DNA of 64,000 nucleotides from assembly GCF_000305495.1 (NCBI RefSeq), contig NZ_AJTN02000265.1, positions 1 to 64,000 on the forward strand, in the 5' to 3' direction. Made by a program: the position numbers and the translations under genes. This DNA is from Peribacillus psychrosaccharolyticus ATCC 23296. Its GTDB lineage: Bacteria > Bacillota > Bacilli > Bacillales > DSM-1321. Shown one piece after another: positions 34,394 through 42,701 of this stretch. The notes under the pieces were generated by a model that was not told the DNA's origin, made no database searches, and was given only the letters and a program-made list of their open reading frames with translations. Every line of letters starts with the position of its first letter. The stretch's first letter is position 1.

Positions 34394-34427
34394 AAAAGGA
34401 CTTGCCGTGAGGCAAGCCCTTTTTGTT
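34394..34427. terminator. Terminator at the end of ycnI
   Basis: AAAAGGACTTGCC, GTGA loop, GGCAAGCCCTTTT (one mismatch). The T tract is stronger on the plus strand, but on the minus strand TTTTACATACTT follows, and ycnI is the gene that ends here. Confidence 0.7.
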
Positions 34428-34436
34428 TTTTACTTT

Positions 34437-35123
34437 TTATTTTTTCTTCCGAATGGCAAGAATAATGGCGGCAATAGAAAGAATCAACGAGGCAATGGAA
34501 AGGATGAGAGGGGCAGTCTGGCTTGGAGGATTAGTATCTTCCTCACCGGCTTTGTTTGAGTCTGTCCCTGTCCCTTTGTCAGGTGCCGCCTGTTCTGTTT
34601 CTACAGCATCGTGTTCATGGTGACTATCCTGTTGTTCGGGCGCCGTACTGGCCGTACTTACCTTTGTTACTGAGTGAGGTGTTGCCGAACCTTCTTTTCC
34701 ATTCCACTCAACAATGCTGCCATCTTTGTAATACTGAAAAGCATCCCAGGCAATATCAGTTTCACTCTCTGGATTTTTCGCTACGAATGTAAATTGTTGA
34801 AATTGCCCAGCTAGGATTCCTTCACCTGTTGCGGTCCAAGAAACTGTTTGGACATTGTTTGATGGACCTTTATCCAGCGTTACCTTCCATTCTGGCACTT
34901 TCTGGTAATTGACGAACGTTACACCATCGGGTATTTTTACAACGACTTTGGTCGTTGGAACGTCTTTTTCAACCGGTACCTTTAAGGTGTAAGTTTCCCA
35001 GGCGGAAGGTGTTGATACAGCTGGCTGAATGGAAACGTGGGCACTTGCTGCTCCTGCAAATAAAAACATTCCTGTAAATGAGGCAATGATCACTTTTGAA
35101 AAAGTGCTGACTATTTTTTTCAT
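34437..35123 (-). CDS. ycnI: YcnI-like copper-binding membrane-anchored protein (DUF1775)
   Basis: 228 aa. The signal peptide is about residues 1-28 (cleavage SAHV), leaving His29 as the first mature residue, the known Cu(II) ligand site of YcnI. The DUF1775 beta-sandwich covers about 29-150. A hydrophilic His/Glu/Asp-rich linker (QQDSHHEHDAVETE) and one C-terminal membrane helix (about 205-225) with a KKK stop follow. Extracellular copper binding or delivery is inferred. It is downstream of ycnJ, as in B. subtilis, but the repressor gene ycnK is absent here. Confidence 0.9.
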   Translation of the reverse strand: MKKIVSTFSKVIIASFTGMFLFAGAASAHVSIQPAVSTPSAWETYTLKVPVEKDVPTTKVVVKIPDGVTFVNYQKVPEWKVTLDKGPSNNVQTVSWTATGEGILAGQFQQFTFVAKNPESETDIAWDAFQYYKDGSIVEWNGKEGSATPHSVTKVSTASTAPEQQDSHHEHDAVETEQAAPDKGTGTDSNKAGEEDTNPPSQTAPLILSIASLILSIAAIILAIRKKK

Positions 35124-35142
35124 TCTTGTTATCTCCTAGTGT

Positions 35143-35517
35143 TTATTTTGGCTTGCTGATTGTGATGGGGAAGTCTGCATCAACGGATTCATATTCTTTG
35201 GTTAGCACATGAATGGAAAGTTTCCAAGAACCGTCCATAGAGATAATAGGTGCGGCGGTATAGGTTCCAGACTCTTTTTTCTTAAGCACTACATTCCCTT
35301 CACCCATGTTCATATCCAATGACACAAGGGTGCCAGTGATTTGTTCAATATCAGGTATAGTCCCATTTTTCTCTGACACTTGGACCATCAATTCGTTTAA
35401 GCCTGTTTGAGATGGCGTTAGTTCAAGGGAAACCTGGTAGTTTTCTATGGTTATTACTTGTGAGTTATCTATTTCATGAGAATCGGCAGGTGGCAGGTTT
35501 GTCAGAAGTGCTGCCAA
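35143..35517 (-). CDS. YcnJ C-terminal YtkA-like domain fragment
   Basis: 124 codons from a TTG, but coding similarity continues upstream in the same frame (VLIEFSIGLIIIILAALLTN), so 35517 is not a real start. The fragment contains an extracytoplasmic YtkA-like domain (NYQVSLELTPSQTGLNELMVQV, SLDMNMGEGNVVL with Met residues that may bind copper, DGSWKLSIHVLT). It is separated from the CopD part by a one-base shift. Confidence 0.65.
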   Translation of the reverse strand: MAALLTNLPPADSHEIDNSQVITIENYQVSLELTPSQTGLNELMVQVSEKNGTIPDIEQITGTLVSLDMNMGEGNVVLKKKESGTYTAAPIISMDGSWKLSIHVLTKEYESVDADFPITISKPK

Positions 35518-35564
35518 GATAATAATAATCAGGCCTATTGAAAATTCAATCAGGACACTTGGTC

Positions 35565-36278
35565 CTAATTTTTTTCTTTAAATTTACCTCTAAAGAAATG
35601 GTAAGCTCCCATTCCAATCATAATCAGCATTAACAGTACTTTACCAATGAGTACCTTTCCATACAGTGTGTTTACTAATGACTGTATGGAGGAAACATGC
35701 TGAACACTTGCATAGATACCAGTAACTAGCAGTATAAGGACAAAAACAATGGCAAACGTTGAAAAACGCTGTATGGTTTGCCAATAGATTGAGTTGTCTT
35801 TTTCTTTTTTAGATTCTCCTGGCAGCAGAAGCACCAAGGCCAATAAATTGCCCAGCCATAAGGACATCCCTAACAAATGGAAAAAATCCATAATCACAGC
35901 GAGCACTTGGTTATTGACTGCAGCTGTATGACCGATAGATGCCTTGCATAGCATTAATGCAGCAATAAGTAGAAATGATCCATAGGCAGCAGGGAATACT
36001 TTTTTAGTTAGTAGAAGACTACTAAAAAGAATGACAAGTAAAGCCATTTCTATCATCCAAATCGTTCCGAAGGTTGTATGAAAGACGGTTTGTTTTAATA
36101 AGGAAACCTTGAACACACTGTTCCAGCCTACGGCAGCATCAGTAGTTGTCTGAAGCGGGAGGCTAAGCAATATACTAAGTGCCAGCAACGTAAAAGCTAT
36201 CCAAATAATGCCCGAAAATTGAGAGCTATAGAACGTTTTTTTTCGAGGAAACAGCCATAAATGGAAAATAAAAACCAA
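35565..36278 (-). CDS. YcnJ CopD membrane-domain fragment
   Basis: 237 codons encoding about six membrane helices of the CopD superfamily (IGHTAAVNNQVLAVIMDFFHLLGMSLWLGNL with its conserved histidines; FSTFAIVFVLILLVTGIYASVQ). Its first 15 residues read from the wrong side of the first frameshift. It ends FRGKFKEKN at the second frameshift. Confidence 0.7.
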   Translation of the reverse strand: MVFIFHLWLFPRKKTFYSSQFSGIIWIAFTLLALSILLSLPLQTTTDAAVGWNSVFKVSLLKQTVFHTTFGTIWMIEMALLVILFSSLLLTKKVFPAAYGSFLLIAALMLCKASIGHTAAVNNQVLAVIMDFFHLLGMSLWLGNLLALVLLLPGESKKEKDNSIYWQTIQRFSTFAIVFVLILLVTGIYASVQHVSSIQSLVNTLYGKVLIGKVLLMLIMIGMGAYHFFRGKFKEKN

Positions 36279-36747
36279 TTAGTAAAGAAAAACTAAGATA
36301 TTGCATGCCTTGTATAAGTATTTTATCAAGTCCAGGAAAATAAACAGAAGAATGATCTTCTGCAGCAGCTTTAGTAACTGCCTCTTGGCCAATTGTGAAG
36401 GGGATGGTGCCTTCAATTGGGTGTCCGTCACTAGAAATCACACGCCATTTTATAGTATAGGTACCTTTACCAAGGTCTTGTTTCAACTTAGCAATCAGCT
36501 TTGTTTCATCGTCCTCTGGAATAAAGCTTTCATGTAATTCAGCATTTCCATCCTCACCGAAAATTTCAATATGATGAAAAGCTGGTTGTATCGGTTCACT
36601 GAATACTAAGCTGATATTCTTGGGTGATGTTTCAAGCTCTGTATTTACTGAAGGATTTGACTGTTTAAGATAGGCATGGGCAGACGTCATTTCCGGTAGT
36701 GACATCAGGCCGATTAAACAGACCATCAGCCAAATCATCCGTTTCAT
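36226..36747 (-). CDS. YcnJ CopC-domain fragment
   Basis: 173 codons. The signal peptide is cleaved after about residue 23 (TSA), exposing HAYLKQSNPS, the CopC N-terminal His copper site. The CopC beta-barrel includes LVFSEPIQPAFHHIEIFG, GTYTIKWRVISSDGHPIEGTIPFTI with the second His ligand, and then a first membrane helix (YLSFSLLIGFYFPFMAV). It runs out at the first frameshift (SSKKNVL). GGGGGCTTGAATT precedes the ATG. Confidence 0.75.
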   Translation of the reverse strand: MKRMIWLMVCLIGLMSLPEMTSAHAYLKQSNPSVNTELETSPKNISLVFSEPIQPAFHHIEIFGEDGNAELHESFIPEDDETKLIAKLKQDLGKGTYTIKWRVISSDGHPIEGTIPFTIGQEAVTKAAAEDHSSVYFPGLDKILIQGMQYLSFSLLIGFYFPFMAVSSKKNVL

Positions 36748-36796
36748 AATTCAAGCCCCCTTAGTGAGCAAATAGGATAGGTTTGGACAGTAGATA

Positions 36797-36809
36797 GTTA
36801 ACTATTAAC
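36797..36809. promoter_or_regulatory. GTTAACTATTAAC motif in the ycnJ promoter region
   Basis: About 50 nt upstream of ycnJ. The reverse complement, GTTAATAGTTAAC, also occurs at 58973-58985 in the MarR-MMPL promoter. It is part of a dyad-rich segment (GATAGTTAACTATTAACTAG), possibly an operator. Confidence 0.35.
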
Positions 36810-36863
36810 TAGTATAAACAATAATTGTGAAATAACAGTGAAAAAAGACTGATCATTTTAAAT

Positions 36864-36892
36864 CAAAAAAAAGAGCCTGCTAGGAGGCTCCT
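36864..36892 (-). terminator. Terminator of the NlpC/P60 gene
   Basis: On the minus strand, GAGCCT, 6-nt loop, AGGCTC, then TTTTTTTT. Confidence 0.9.
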
Positions 36893-36908
36893 TTCTTTAT
36901 CTCTATCG

Positions 36909-37352
36909 TTAGATGCGTTTTGCACCAATATATTTTGGTTTCCAATAACTATTGTTTGTGCTTGCAATGGATACGCCTTTAGAAGAAGCGGCGTGAATCA
37001 TTTTGCTAGAGCCCATATAGATGGCTACATGTGTAGGTCTAGTTGCTTTATTTGGTGCAAAGAATAGCAAATCACCTGTTGTTAGTTTGCTCTTGCTTAC
37101 TTTTTTACCCTTTTTGTACATATCCGCTGCAGTACGAGGTAATGTTTTGCCGGCTTTTTTATATGAATATTTGACTAGTCCTGAACAATCAAAGCCTTTT
37201 GGTGAAAGGCCTCCGTATGTATATTTAACGCCTATATTTTTCTTAGCTGTTGAAATGGCTTGTTTATGATAAGTAGCAGCCTCACTCATAGATGGTGCAA
37301 TAAAGCTGAAAATAGCGGCAATAGACAAGGCAGCGATCATTTTCTTTAACAT
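36909..37352 (-). CDS. Secreted NlpC/P60 peptidoglycan endopeptidase
   Basis: 147 aa. The signal peptide is MLKKMIAALSIAAIFSFIAP, cleavage after about SEA. The rest is one NlpC/P60 domain: the catalytic Cys is in KGFDCSGLVKYSY, His in RPTHVAIYMG, and the third polar residue in MIHAAS. Such enzymes cut gamma-D-Glu-meso-DAP bonds in the wall. No LysM or SH3 wall-binding repeat is present, unlike CwlO or LytF. The frame opens at 37409, but GGGGGAA precedes the ATG at 37352 and gives a proper signal peptide. Monocistronic. Confidence 0.88.
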   Translation of the reverse strand: MLKKMIAALSIAAIFSFIAPSMSEAATYHKQAISTAKKNIGVKYTYGGLSPKGFDCSGLVKYSYKKAGKTLPRTAADMYKKGKKVSKSKLTTGDLLFFAPNKATRPTHVAIYMGSSKMIHAASSKGVSIASTNNSYWKPKYIGAKRI

Positions 37353-37740
37353 ATATTTATTCCCCCTGATGTGAATGCTAAACCTACTATAAACCAAAAG
37401 GGGTAACATATTAGTAACAGGAAGATTACAATATTATTACAAAAAATAGGTACTAACTGGAACCTTGATATATAAGGGTTTTAAACTATTAAAATATCTA
37501 TCTTTATTATTTTAAAGATAGAAGATTCAGGTCTAAAACCGTTCCTAAATTTTTTTACTGTTAAAAGTTGAGTGATCCATGGTTGTACTTCATGATTTTA
37601 AAACATACGGTGAGTCCGAGACCTGTGCCTTTTTCCTTGGTGGAGAAATAAATTCTAACTCATAAGGAGGGGGTTTAGTACAAGGGAAACCGAGGTATCT
37701 TTTAAATAGGAAAGAATGCCGGAAATCTCTGGAGGATAAG
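37353..37740. other. Intergenic region between the NlpC/P60 and DagK genes
   Basis: 388 nt, AT-rich, presumably holding divergent promoters. A 28-codon ATG frame at about 37579 has no ribosome binding site and no recognisable content. Nothing else supportable is seen. Confidence 0.5.
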
Positions 37741-38625
37741 ATGACAAAAGCGATGATAATCTGTAATCCGTCTGCTGGTAAGGAAAAAGCAAGAGACCTC
37801 CTGCCAAGGGCGATTTCTAATCTGAAAGAAGTCTACGATGAAGTGTATGTACGGGAAACAAAACAAGAAGGGGATGCTGTTACTTTTGCTCATGATGCGT
37901 GTGACCAACAATATGATGCTGTTATTTCTATGGGGGGAGATGGAACGGTCAGTGAAACCATAAACGGATTAGCAGAACAGCATCATCGTCCGGTATTTGG
38001 GCTAATTCCGCTTGGGACTGTCAATGATTTTGCCAGAGCGCTTTCTATTCCCCTTGATCCGGAAGAAGCAGCGAGCGTGTTGTCATCACAACGTACGAAG
38101 GCAGCTGATATCGGGAAAATAAACAACCGGTTTTTTATGAATGTTTTAGCTGTGGGGGCAGTAGCTGAAGCAACTTATAATGTGAGCGTCAAGCAAAAGA
38201 CGCTTCTCGGGCCATTGGCTTATTTAATAGAGGGCGGCAAAGCACTTGTTAAGAAGACGCCTTTTAAGCTAACGGTAAACCACGATTTGGGGAAATGGCA
38301 GGGAGAAGCCTATCTAATGGTGGCTGCTTTAACGAATTCAGTAGGCGGATTTAATGCAGTAGCACCTGATGCACAGATAAATGATGGAAAGATACATGTA
38401 CTCATAATCAAGGATCTCTCGCTTCCTAATATTATGAAAATTATTCCGAGTCTGCTTTGGGGCGAACTAAAAAAGCATGACCAAGTAGAATATTTTCAGA
38501 CTTCCTTATTAGACGTTAGTTCTGATGAAGAACTAGCTGTAAATATTGATGGTGATGAAGGGGTACCACTCCCTTTTAGAGCCCGAATTCTTAACCAGCA
38601 TCTAAATGTTATTGTTCCAAAGTAG
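37741..38625 (+). CDS. ytlR: Diacylglycerol/lipid kinase family protein (YtlR/BmrU-like)
   Basis: 294 aa, DAGKc family. The nucleotide-binding motif is ISMGGDGTVSETINGL, PLGTVNDFARAL is the second family block, and GGFNAVAPDAQINDGKIHVLII lies in the C-terminal beta domain. It phosphorylates a lipid alcohol at the membrane; the exact lipid is unknown, and essential DgkB has other features. Closest by pattern to B. subtilis YtlR. TCTGGAGGATAAG precedes the ATG. Confidence 0.85.
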   Translation: MTKAMIICNPSAGKEKARDLLPRAISNLKEVYDEVYVRETKQEGDAVTFAHDACDQQYDAVISMGGDGTVSETINGLAEQHHRPVFGLIPLGTVNDFARALSIPLDPEEAASVLSSQRTKAADIGKINNRFFMNVLAVGAVAEATYNVSVKQKTLLGPLAYLIEGGKALVKKTPFKLTVNHDLGKWQGEAYLMVAALTNSVGGFNAVAPDAQINDGKIHVLIIKDLSLPNIMKIIPSLLWGELKKHDQVEYFQTSLLDVSSDEELAVNIDGDEGVPLPFRARILNQHLNVIVPK

Positions 38626-38686
38626 AATTCATGCATGAGCATAATTGGAGTTTACAGAAAAACCCCTGCTATTTCTCTTCGAAATT

Positions 38687-38695
38687 TGGTATAAT
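38687..38695 (+). promoter_or_regulatory. Extended -10 promoter for trhO
   Basis: TGGTATAAT, 76 nt before the trhO start; no clear -35. Confidence 0.55.
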
Positions 38696-38770
38696 AAATG
38701 ACTGTAAGAGAACAGGATCACCATCCCTATACTATATCTTGCAAATATAACTTGATAGGTGGTAACAAGA

Positions 38771-39739
38771 ATGTCTGAAAGTAAGCCGTACAGAGTGTTG
38801 CTGTACTATATGTATGTACCAATTGAAAATCCTGAGGTGTTTGCCAAAAAGCATCTAGCTTATTGTAAGGAAATTGGACTTAAAGGCCGTATCCTTGTAG
38901 CAGCTGAAGGGATTAATGGTACTGTTTCGGGTACCATAGAACAAACGGATATGTACATGGAAATGATGAACGCTGATCCAAAATTTAGTGAAATGGTATT
39001 CAAAATAGATGAGGCTGACCATCATGCGTTTAAGAAAATGCATGTTCGTCCACGTAATGAGCTTGTTACTCTTCGTTTAGAGGATGATATTAATCCGAAC
39101 GAACTAACTGGCCGTTATTTAAGCCCGAAAGAATTTTATGAAAAAATGCAAGATGACGACACAGTCATTCTAGATGCTAGAAATGATTATGAATATGAAG
39201 TAGGACATTTCCGTAATTCAATTAAGCCGGATATTAAATCCTTCCGTGAACTTCCAGAATGGGTTCGTGAAAATAAGGAAATGCTTGAAGGAAAGAAAAT
39301 CCTAACTTATTGTACAGGCGGTATTCGTTGTGAGAAGTTTTCAGGCTGGCTTGTTAAAGAAGGGTTTGAAGATGTATCACAGCTGCATGGCGGGATTGCT
39401 ACTTACGGGAAAGATTCTGAAGTTCAAGGCGAGCTTTGGGATGGACAGCTTTATGTTTTTGACGAGCGTATTACCGTTCCTGTCAATCGTAAAGAGCATG
39501 TGATTGTTGCCCGTGATTATTTCACAGGGGAACCTTGTGAACGCTATGTAAATTGTGCAAATCCAGAATGTAATAAGCAAATTATTGCGACGGAAGAAAG
39601 TGAACATAAGTACTTACGTGGTTGTACACATGAGTGTCGAGTAACCCCTCGGAACTTATATGTCAAAGAACAAAATCTGTCCGAAGCAGAAGTAGCAGAA
39701 AGACTCAAAGTTATTGAAGAAACCGTTACTGCTGAATAA
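38771..39739 (+). CDS. trhO: tRNA uridine-34 hydroxylase TrhO (rhodanese family)
   Basis: 322 aa. It hydroxylates U34 of tRNAs toward 5-methoxyuridine, using prephenate-independent oxygen chemistry. The N-terminal acylphosphatase-like region ([10 protein letters not shown]) is followed by a rhodanese domain with the active-site loop [14 protein letters not shown]. The C-terminal Cys-rich zinc region is [17 protein letters not shown] ... GCTHEC. The frame opens at a GTG at 38759 that overlaps AGGTGG, the ribosome binding site of the ATG at 38771. Monocistronic with its own terminator. Confidence 0.93.
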   Translation: MSESKPYRVLLYYMYVPIENPEVFAKKHLAYCKEIGLKGRILVAAEGINGTVSGTIEQTDMYMEMMNADPKFSEMVFKIDEADHHAFKKMHVRPRNELVTLRLEDDINPNELTGRYLSPKEFYEKMQDDDTVILDARNDYEYEVGHFRNSIKPDIKSFRELPEWVRENKEMLEGKKILTYCTGGIRCEKFSGWLVKEGFEDVSQLHGGIATYGKDSEVQGELWDGQLYVFDERITVPVNRKEHVIVARDYFTGEPCERYVNCANPECNKQIIATEESEHKYLRGCTHECRVTPRNLYVKEQNLSEAEVAERLKVIEETVTAE

Positions 39740-39748
39740 ATAATTAAC

Positions 39749-39780
39749 ACATCTTGAGCAGCCTGCTCAAGATGTTTTTT
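39749..39780 (+). terminator. Terminator after trhO
   Basis: ACATCTTGAGCA pairs with TGCTCAAGATGT (12 bp, 3-nt loop), followed by TTTTT. Confidence 0.95.
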
Positions 39781-39945
39781 ATACTAATTTTTTGGCAGTT
39801 GAAGGAAACGGGAGAAGAGAATCCATTAATATCAGTACATACTTCCTCTTATTAATCATCCTCTCAATAGAAATGTAATGGGGAAGAAGATATTATGGTA
39901 CCCTAACAGATAACTTTGTAAAATATATCGGAGGATCTTACGTGT

Positions 39946-41988
39946 ATGGAAATGTTTCTTATTGTCCTTGTTTTGTTGTTATTAATTGGGATTTCTAATA
40001 TGGTTAATCACTTTATCCCTTTTATTCCAGTACCTTTAATCCAAATAGCCCTTGGAGCACTGTTGGCTTTACTACCATTGGGTTTTCATGTGCCTATGGA
40101 AACAGAGCTTTTTCTCGTCTTATTTATTGCACCTTTATTATTCCATGATGGGAAAAATGTTCCGAGAAGTGCTCTTTGGGAATTACGTAAGCCGATTTTA
40201 TTGCTTGCATTAGGTTTAGTGTTCGTAACCGTTTTTGTTATTGGTTATTTAATACATTGGTTAATTCCCTCGATTCCATTGCCTGCTGCATTTGCACTTG
40301 CGGCGATTCTCTCACCAACAGATGTGGTGGCAGTGAGTGCTATTTCCAGTCGATCTAAATTGCCTTCAGGAATTAAGCATCTCCTTGAAGGGGAAGGGCT
40401 GATGAATGATGCCTCCGGACTCGTTGCTTTTAAGTTTGCAGTAGCGGCAACTGTAACGGGTGTATTCTCGTTAGGACAAGCAACGATCAGTTTTGTCTTG
40501 ATTGCCTTAGGCGGTATGATTGCAGGTGTTATTCTCTCTTATATCATAATTAGACTGCGCATGTTGATTAGGCGTTGGGGGATGGAAGATGTCACAATCC
40601 ATATGCTTATCCAACTATTAACTCCATTTATCATCTTTTTGATTGCTGAACATTTTGGTGTTTCTGGGATCTTAGCCGTAGTGGCTGCTGGTATTGTACA
40701 TGCAATAGAAAGGGACCGAGAAGAATCACCGACAATGAAGCTCAAAATTGTGTCGACAAGTACTTGGTCCGTTATCCTCTATATTTTAAATGGCCTAGTC
40801 TTTGTTTTGTTGGGTTTACAATTACCAAGTGTGTCCAAAACCATTTTCTCAAATCCAGAATTCAATAATTCTCAAGTTATTTGGTACATTGTCATTATTA
40901 CGGGTGCGCTTCTTGCTCTTCGATATATCTGGCTCAATCTATCGTGGTGGCTGGGAGGGAAGATGAGAAAAATGGAATTGTTTAAGCTCAAACAAAGGAC
41001 AGCACTCATTACAACTGTATCAGGGGTAAGAGGAGCGGTTACTTTAGCAGGTGCTTTTTCTATCCCTTACGTTTTGAATGATGGTAGTCCTTTTCCAGAA
41101 CGGTCATTATTTATTTTTATTGCTGCAGGGGTCATCTTACTAACACTGATTGTAGCGAGTATTTGCTTACCAATTCTATCTAAATCTGAAGAGCCATCGA
41201 TAAAAGAAGATAAAGATGAGCTCGAAAGGAAAGCCATCATTCATGTAAAGGAAGCTGCTATTCAAAGCATTGAAGCGGAACTGAATGAGGAAAATAGGGC
41301 TGCATCACTAGCTGTCATAGCTAAATATACGCAGTTGATTGAACGACTGAAATTGCCGGAACTCCCAGAGGATACAGCTAATAATCAATATATGGAAGAA
41401 AAGATTCGGTTCAAAGCCTTAGTAGCGGAAAAGCGGTGCATTAATGAATTAATTAAGGAAGAAAAGGTGGATCGTGAAACCGCCTATATCGGACAACAGT
41501 TTATCCATCGGATGGAAGTAGCTGTTACCAATAAAATGAAGTACCGATTAATGACCTCTGTTGTCTTTATGAAACGAACATCATTTAAAATGCTCAAATC
41601 CATTTCACCGGAGAATGAAAAAAGGGTCAAGCTTTCGATACAAACCGTTGTGGCGGTACGTAATTTAAAGATACAAACAGCAAAGGCAGCCATTGCTGCG
41701 ATTAAAGCTGATATGACTCCAATAAATAGAGGACCATCATTACTCGTGATTAGAGAATATCGCAGGTTAATTTCGAAGCTGAACCGTGAGAACATGTTGA
41801 AAAGTTCAAATGATAAATTGCTTAAGCTTGAAAAAGAGCTGCATTATAAGGCATTTCAAGCTGAACGAGACGAGGTACAAGCTATGTACGAGCAAGGTAA
41901 ACTTACACGGGAACTCGCTCAAAAAATTCGCCAGCAAATTAACCTCCGAGAGGCATTTCTAATTGAAGAAAAAACGTACCAATCTTAA
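39946..41988 (+). CDS. nhaK: CPA1-family Na+(K+)/H+ antiporter, NhaK/YvgP-like
   Basis: 680 aa. About 12 membrane helices fill residues 1-410; the CPA1 ion-binding motif is EGEGLMNDASGLVAFKFA, and LAAILSPTDVVAVSAISS is the preceding unwound helix. A long helical, Lys/Glu-rich cytoplasmic domain (about 420-680) follows, as in B. subtilis NhaK. It exchanges external protons for internal Na+, K+ or similar ions. CGGAGGATC lies upstream of the ATG. Monocistronic. Confidence 0.9.
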   Translation: MEMFLIVLVLLLLIGISNMVNHFIPFIPVPLIQIALGALLALLPLGFHVPMETELFLVLFIAPLLFHDGKNVPRSALWELRKPILLLALGLVFVTVFVIGYLIHWLIPSIPLPAAFALAAILSPTDVVAVSAISSRSKLPSGIKHLLEGEGLMNDASGLVAFKFAVAATVTGVFSLGQATISFVLIALGGMIAGVILSYIIIRLRMLIRRWGMEDVTIHMLIQLLTPFIIFLIAEHFGVSGILAVVAAGIVHAIERDREESPTMKLKIVSTSTWSVILYILNGLVFVLLGLQLPSVSKTIFSNPEFNNSQVIWYIVIITGALLALRYIWLNLSWWLGGKMRKMELFKLKQRTALITTVSGVRGAVTLAGAFSIPYVLNDGSPFPERSLFIFIAAGVILLTLIVASICLPILSKSEEPSIKEDKDELERKAIIHVKEAAIQSIEAELNEENRAASLAVIAKYTQLIERLKLPELPEDTANNQYMEEKIRFKALVAEKRCINELIKEEKVDRETAYIGQQFIHRMEVAVTNKMKYRLMTSVVFMKRTSFKMLKSISPENEKRVKLSIQTVVAVRNLKIQTAKAAIAAIKADMTPINRGPSLLVIREYRRLISKLNRENMLKSSNDKLLKLEKELHYKAFQAERDEVQAMYEQGKLTRELAQKIRQQINLREAFLIEEKTYQS

Positions 41989-41989
41989 A

Positions 41990-42027
41990 AAATCGTGCTA
42001 GGGGAGTAATCCTTTAGCACGTTTTTT
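41990..42027. terminator. Terminator between nhaK and the RraA-like gene
   Basis: CGTGCTA pairs with TAGCACG, with an inner GGA/TCC; TTTTTTC follows on the plus strand and an A tract precedes it, so it may be bidirectional. Confidence 0.88.
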
Positions 42028-42029
42028 CA

Positions 42030-42665
42030 TTATTCTTTAGTTGGCAGGCCACGGAGATTATTCTGAAGCATGTTGTCTAAGTATTTATTGATTTCTTCGT
42101 GGTTTCCAGAAACTTTCTCTTCTCGGATTTCGTCACTTTTTTTCTTTTCAAGCGCTTTTTTCAGGATCACTTCACTTAGTGCCTGGGGGATGACCACTAC
42201 GCCATCAGCATCCCCAACAATAATGTCTCCTGGGTTTACTGCTGTTCCACCGCAGGAAATAGGAATATTGACTTCACCAACTCCTGCTTTACCACCAGCT
42301 GCCACCGTGGTTCCTTTACAGAATACTGGGAAATCAAGTGCTTTAACCGGCATAACATCACGAATGACTCCATCAACCACAAGAGCTGCGATTCCCTTTG
42401 TTTGCATCATGCCAATCACAAAATCACCGGCTATTGCTCGGTAAGTATCTCCTTTGGCATCGATTATTAATACATCTCCATGCTTAGCTTTACGGATTCC
42501 TTCTAATACAGAGAGATTATCACCTACAGGCACTTTTATCGTAACTGCTCTGCCTGCAAAGCGGTAGGTAGTCTTTAAGGGTTTAATTGCAGAATCTAAA
42601 TTATTCATTCCTTCCATTGCATCAGAAAGGCAGGTGGTTGACAAATCCTTAAATAAATCGATCAT
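42030..42665 (-). CDS. RraA-like protein (HMG/CHA aldolase / regulator fold)
   Basis: 211 aa. RraA family: LSTTCLSDAMEG at the start, GDVLIIDAKGD, the core GDFVIGMMQTKGIAALVVDGVIRD, and PGDIIVGDADGVVVIP. The last two blocks contain the Arg-Asp pair that in HMG/CHA aldolases binds metal and pyruvate. It may be an oxaloacetate decarboxylase or aldolase; RraA-type RNase inhibition is unlikely in this phylum. Starts at GTG 42677 and 42671 are also possible. It lies 36 nt downstream of the kinase gene on the same strand. Confidence 0.82.
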   Translation of the reverse strand: MIDLFKDLSTTCLSDAMEGMNNLDSAIKPLKTTYRFAGRAVTIKVPVGDNLSVLEGIRKAKHGDVLIIDAKGDTYRAIAGDFVIGMMQTKGIAALVVDGVIRDVMPVKALDFPVFCKGTTVAAGGKAGVGEVNIPISCGGTAVNPGDIIVGDADGVVVIPQALSEVILKKALEKKKSDEIREEKVSGNHEEINKYLDNMLQNNLRGLPTKE

Positions 42666-42701
42666 TTCCACTTTCACTCCTTTTTTATTCAGCAGGTTCG
42701 G

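Larger units (their letters stand above)
35143..36747 (-). pseudogene. ycnJ: ycnJ copper-uptake gene broken by two homopolymer frameshifts
   Basis: Three adjacent frames together make one YcnJ: CopC domain (36747-36226), CopD membrane domain (36278-35565) and YtkA-like C-terminal domain (35517-35143). Deleting one A from the A8 run at about 36237-36244 (minus strand CTCGAAAAAAAACG) joins CopC to CopD as AVSSKKTFYSSQ. Adding one A to the A7 run near 35569-35575 joins CopD to the last part as FKEKKLGPSVLIEFSIG. The rest is free of stops, so the gene is either very recently broken, slippage-corrected, or mis-assembled in homopolymers. Confidence 0.82.

Noticed and set aside
37579-37665. 28-codon ATG frame in the gap before the DagK gene
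   Set aside because: No ribosome binding site, no similarity to anything known to me, and shorter than can be supported.
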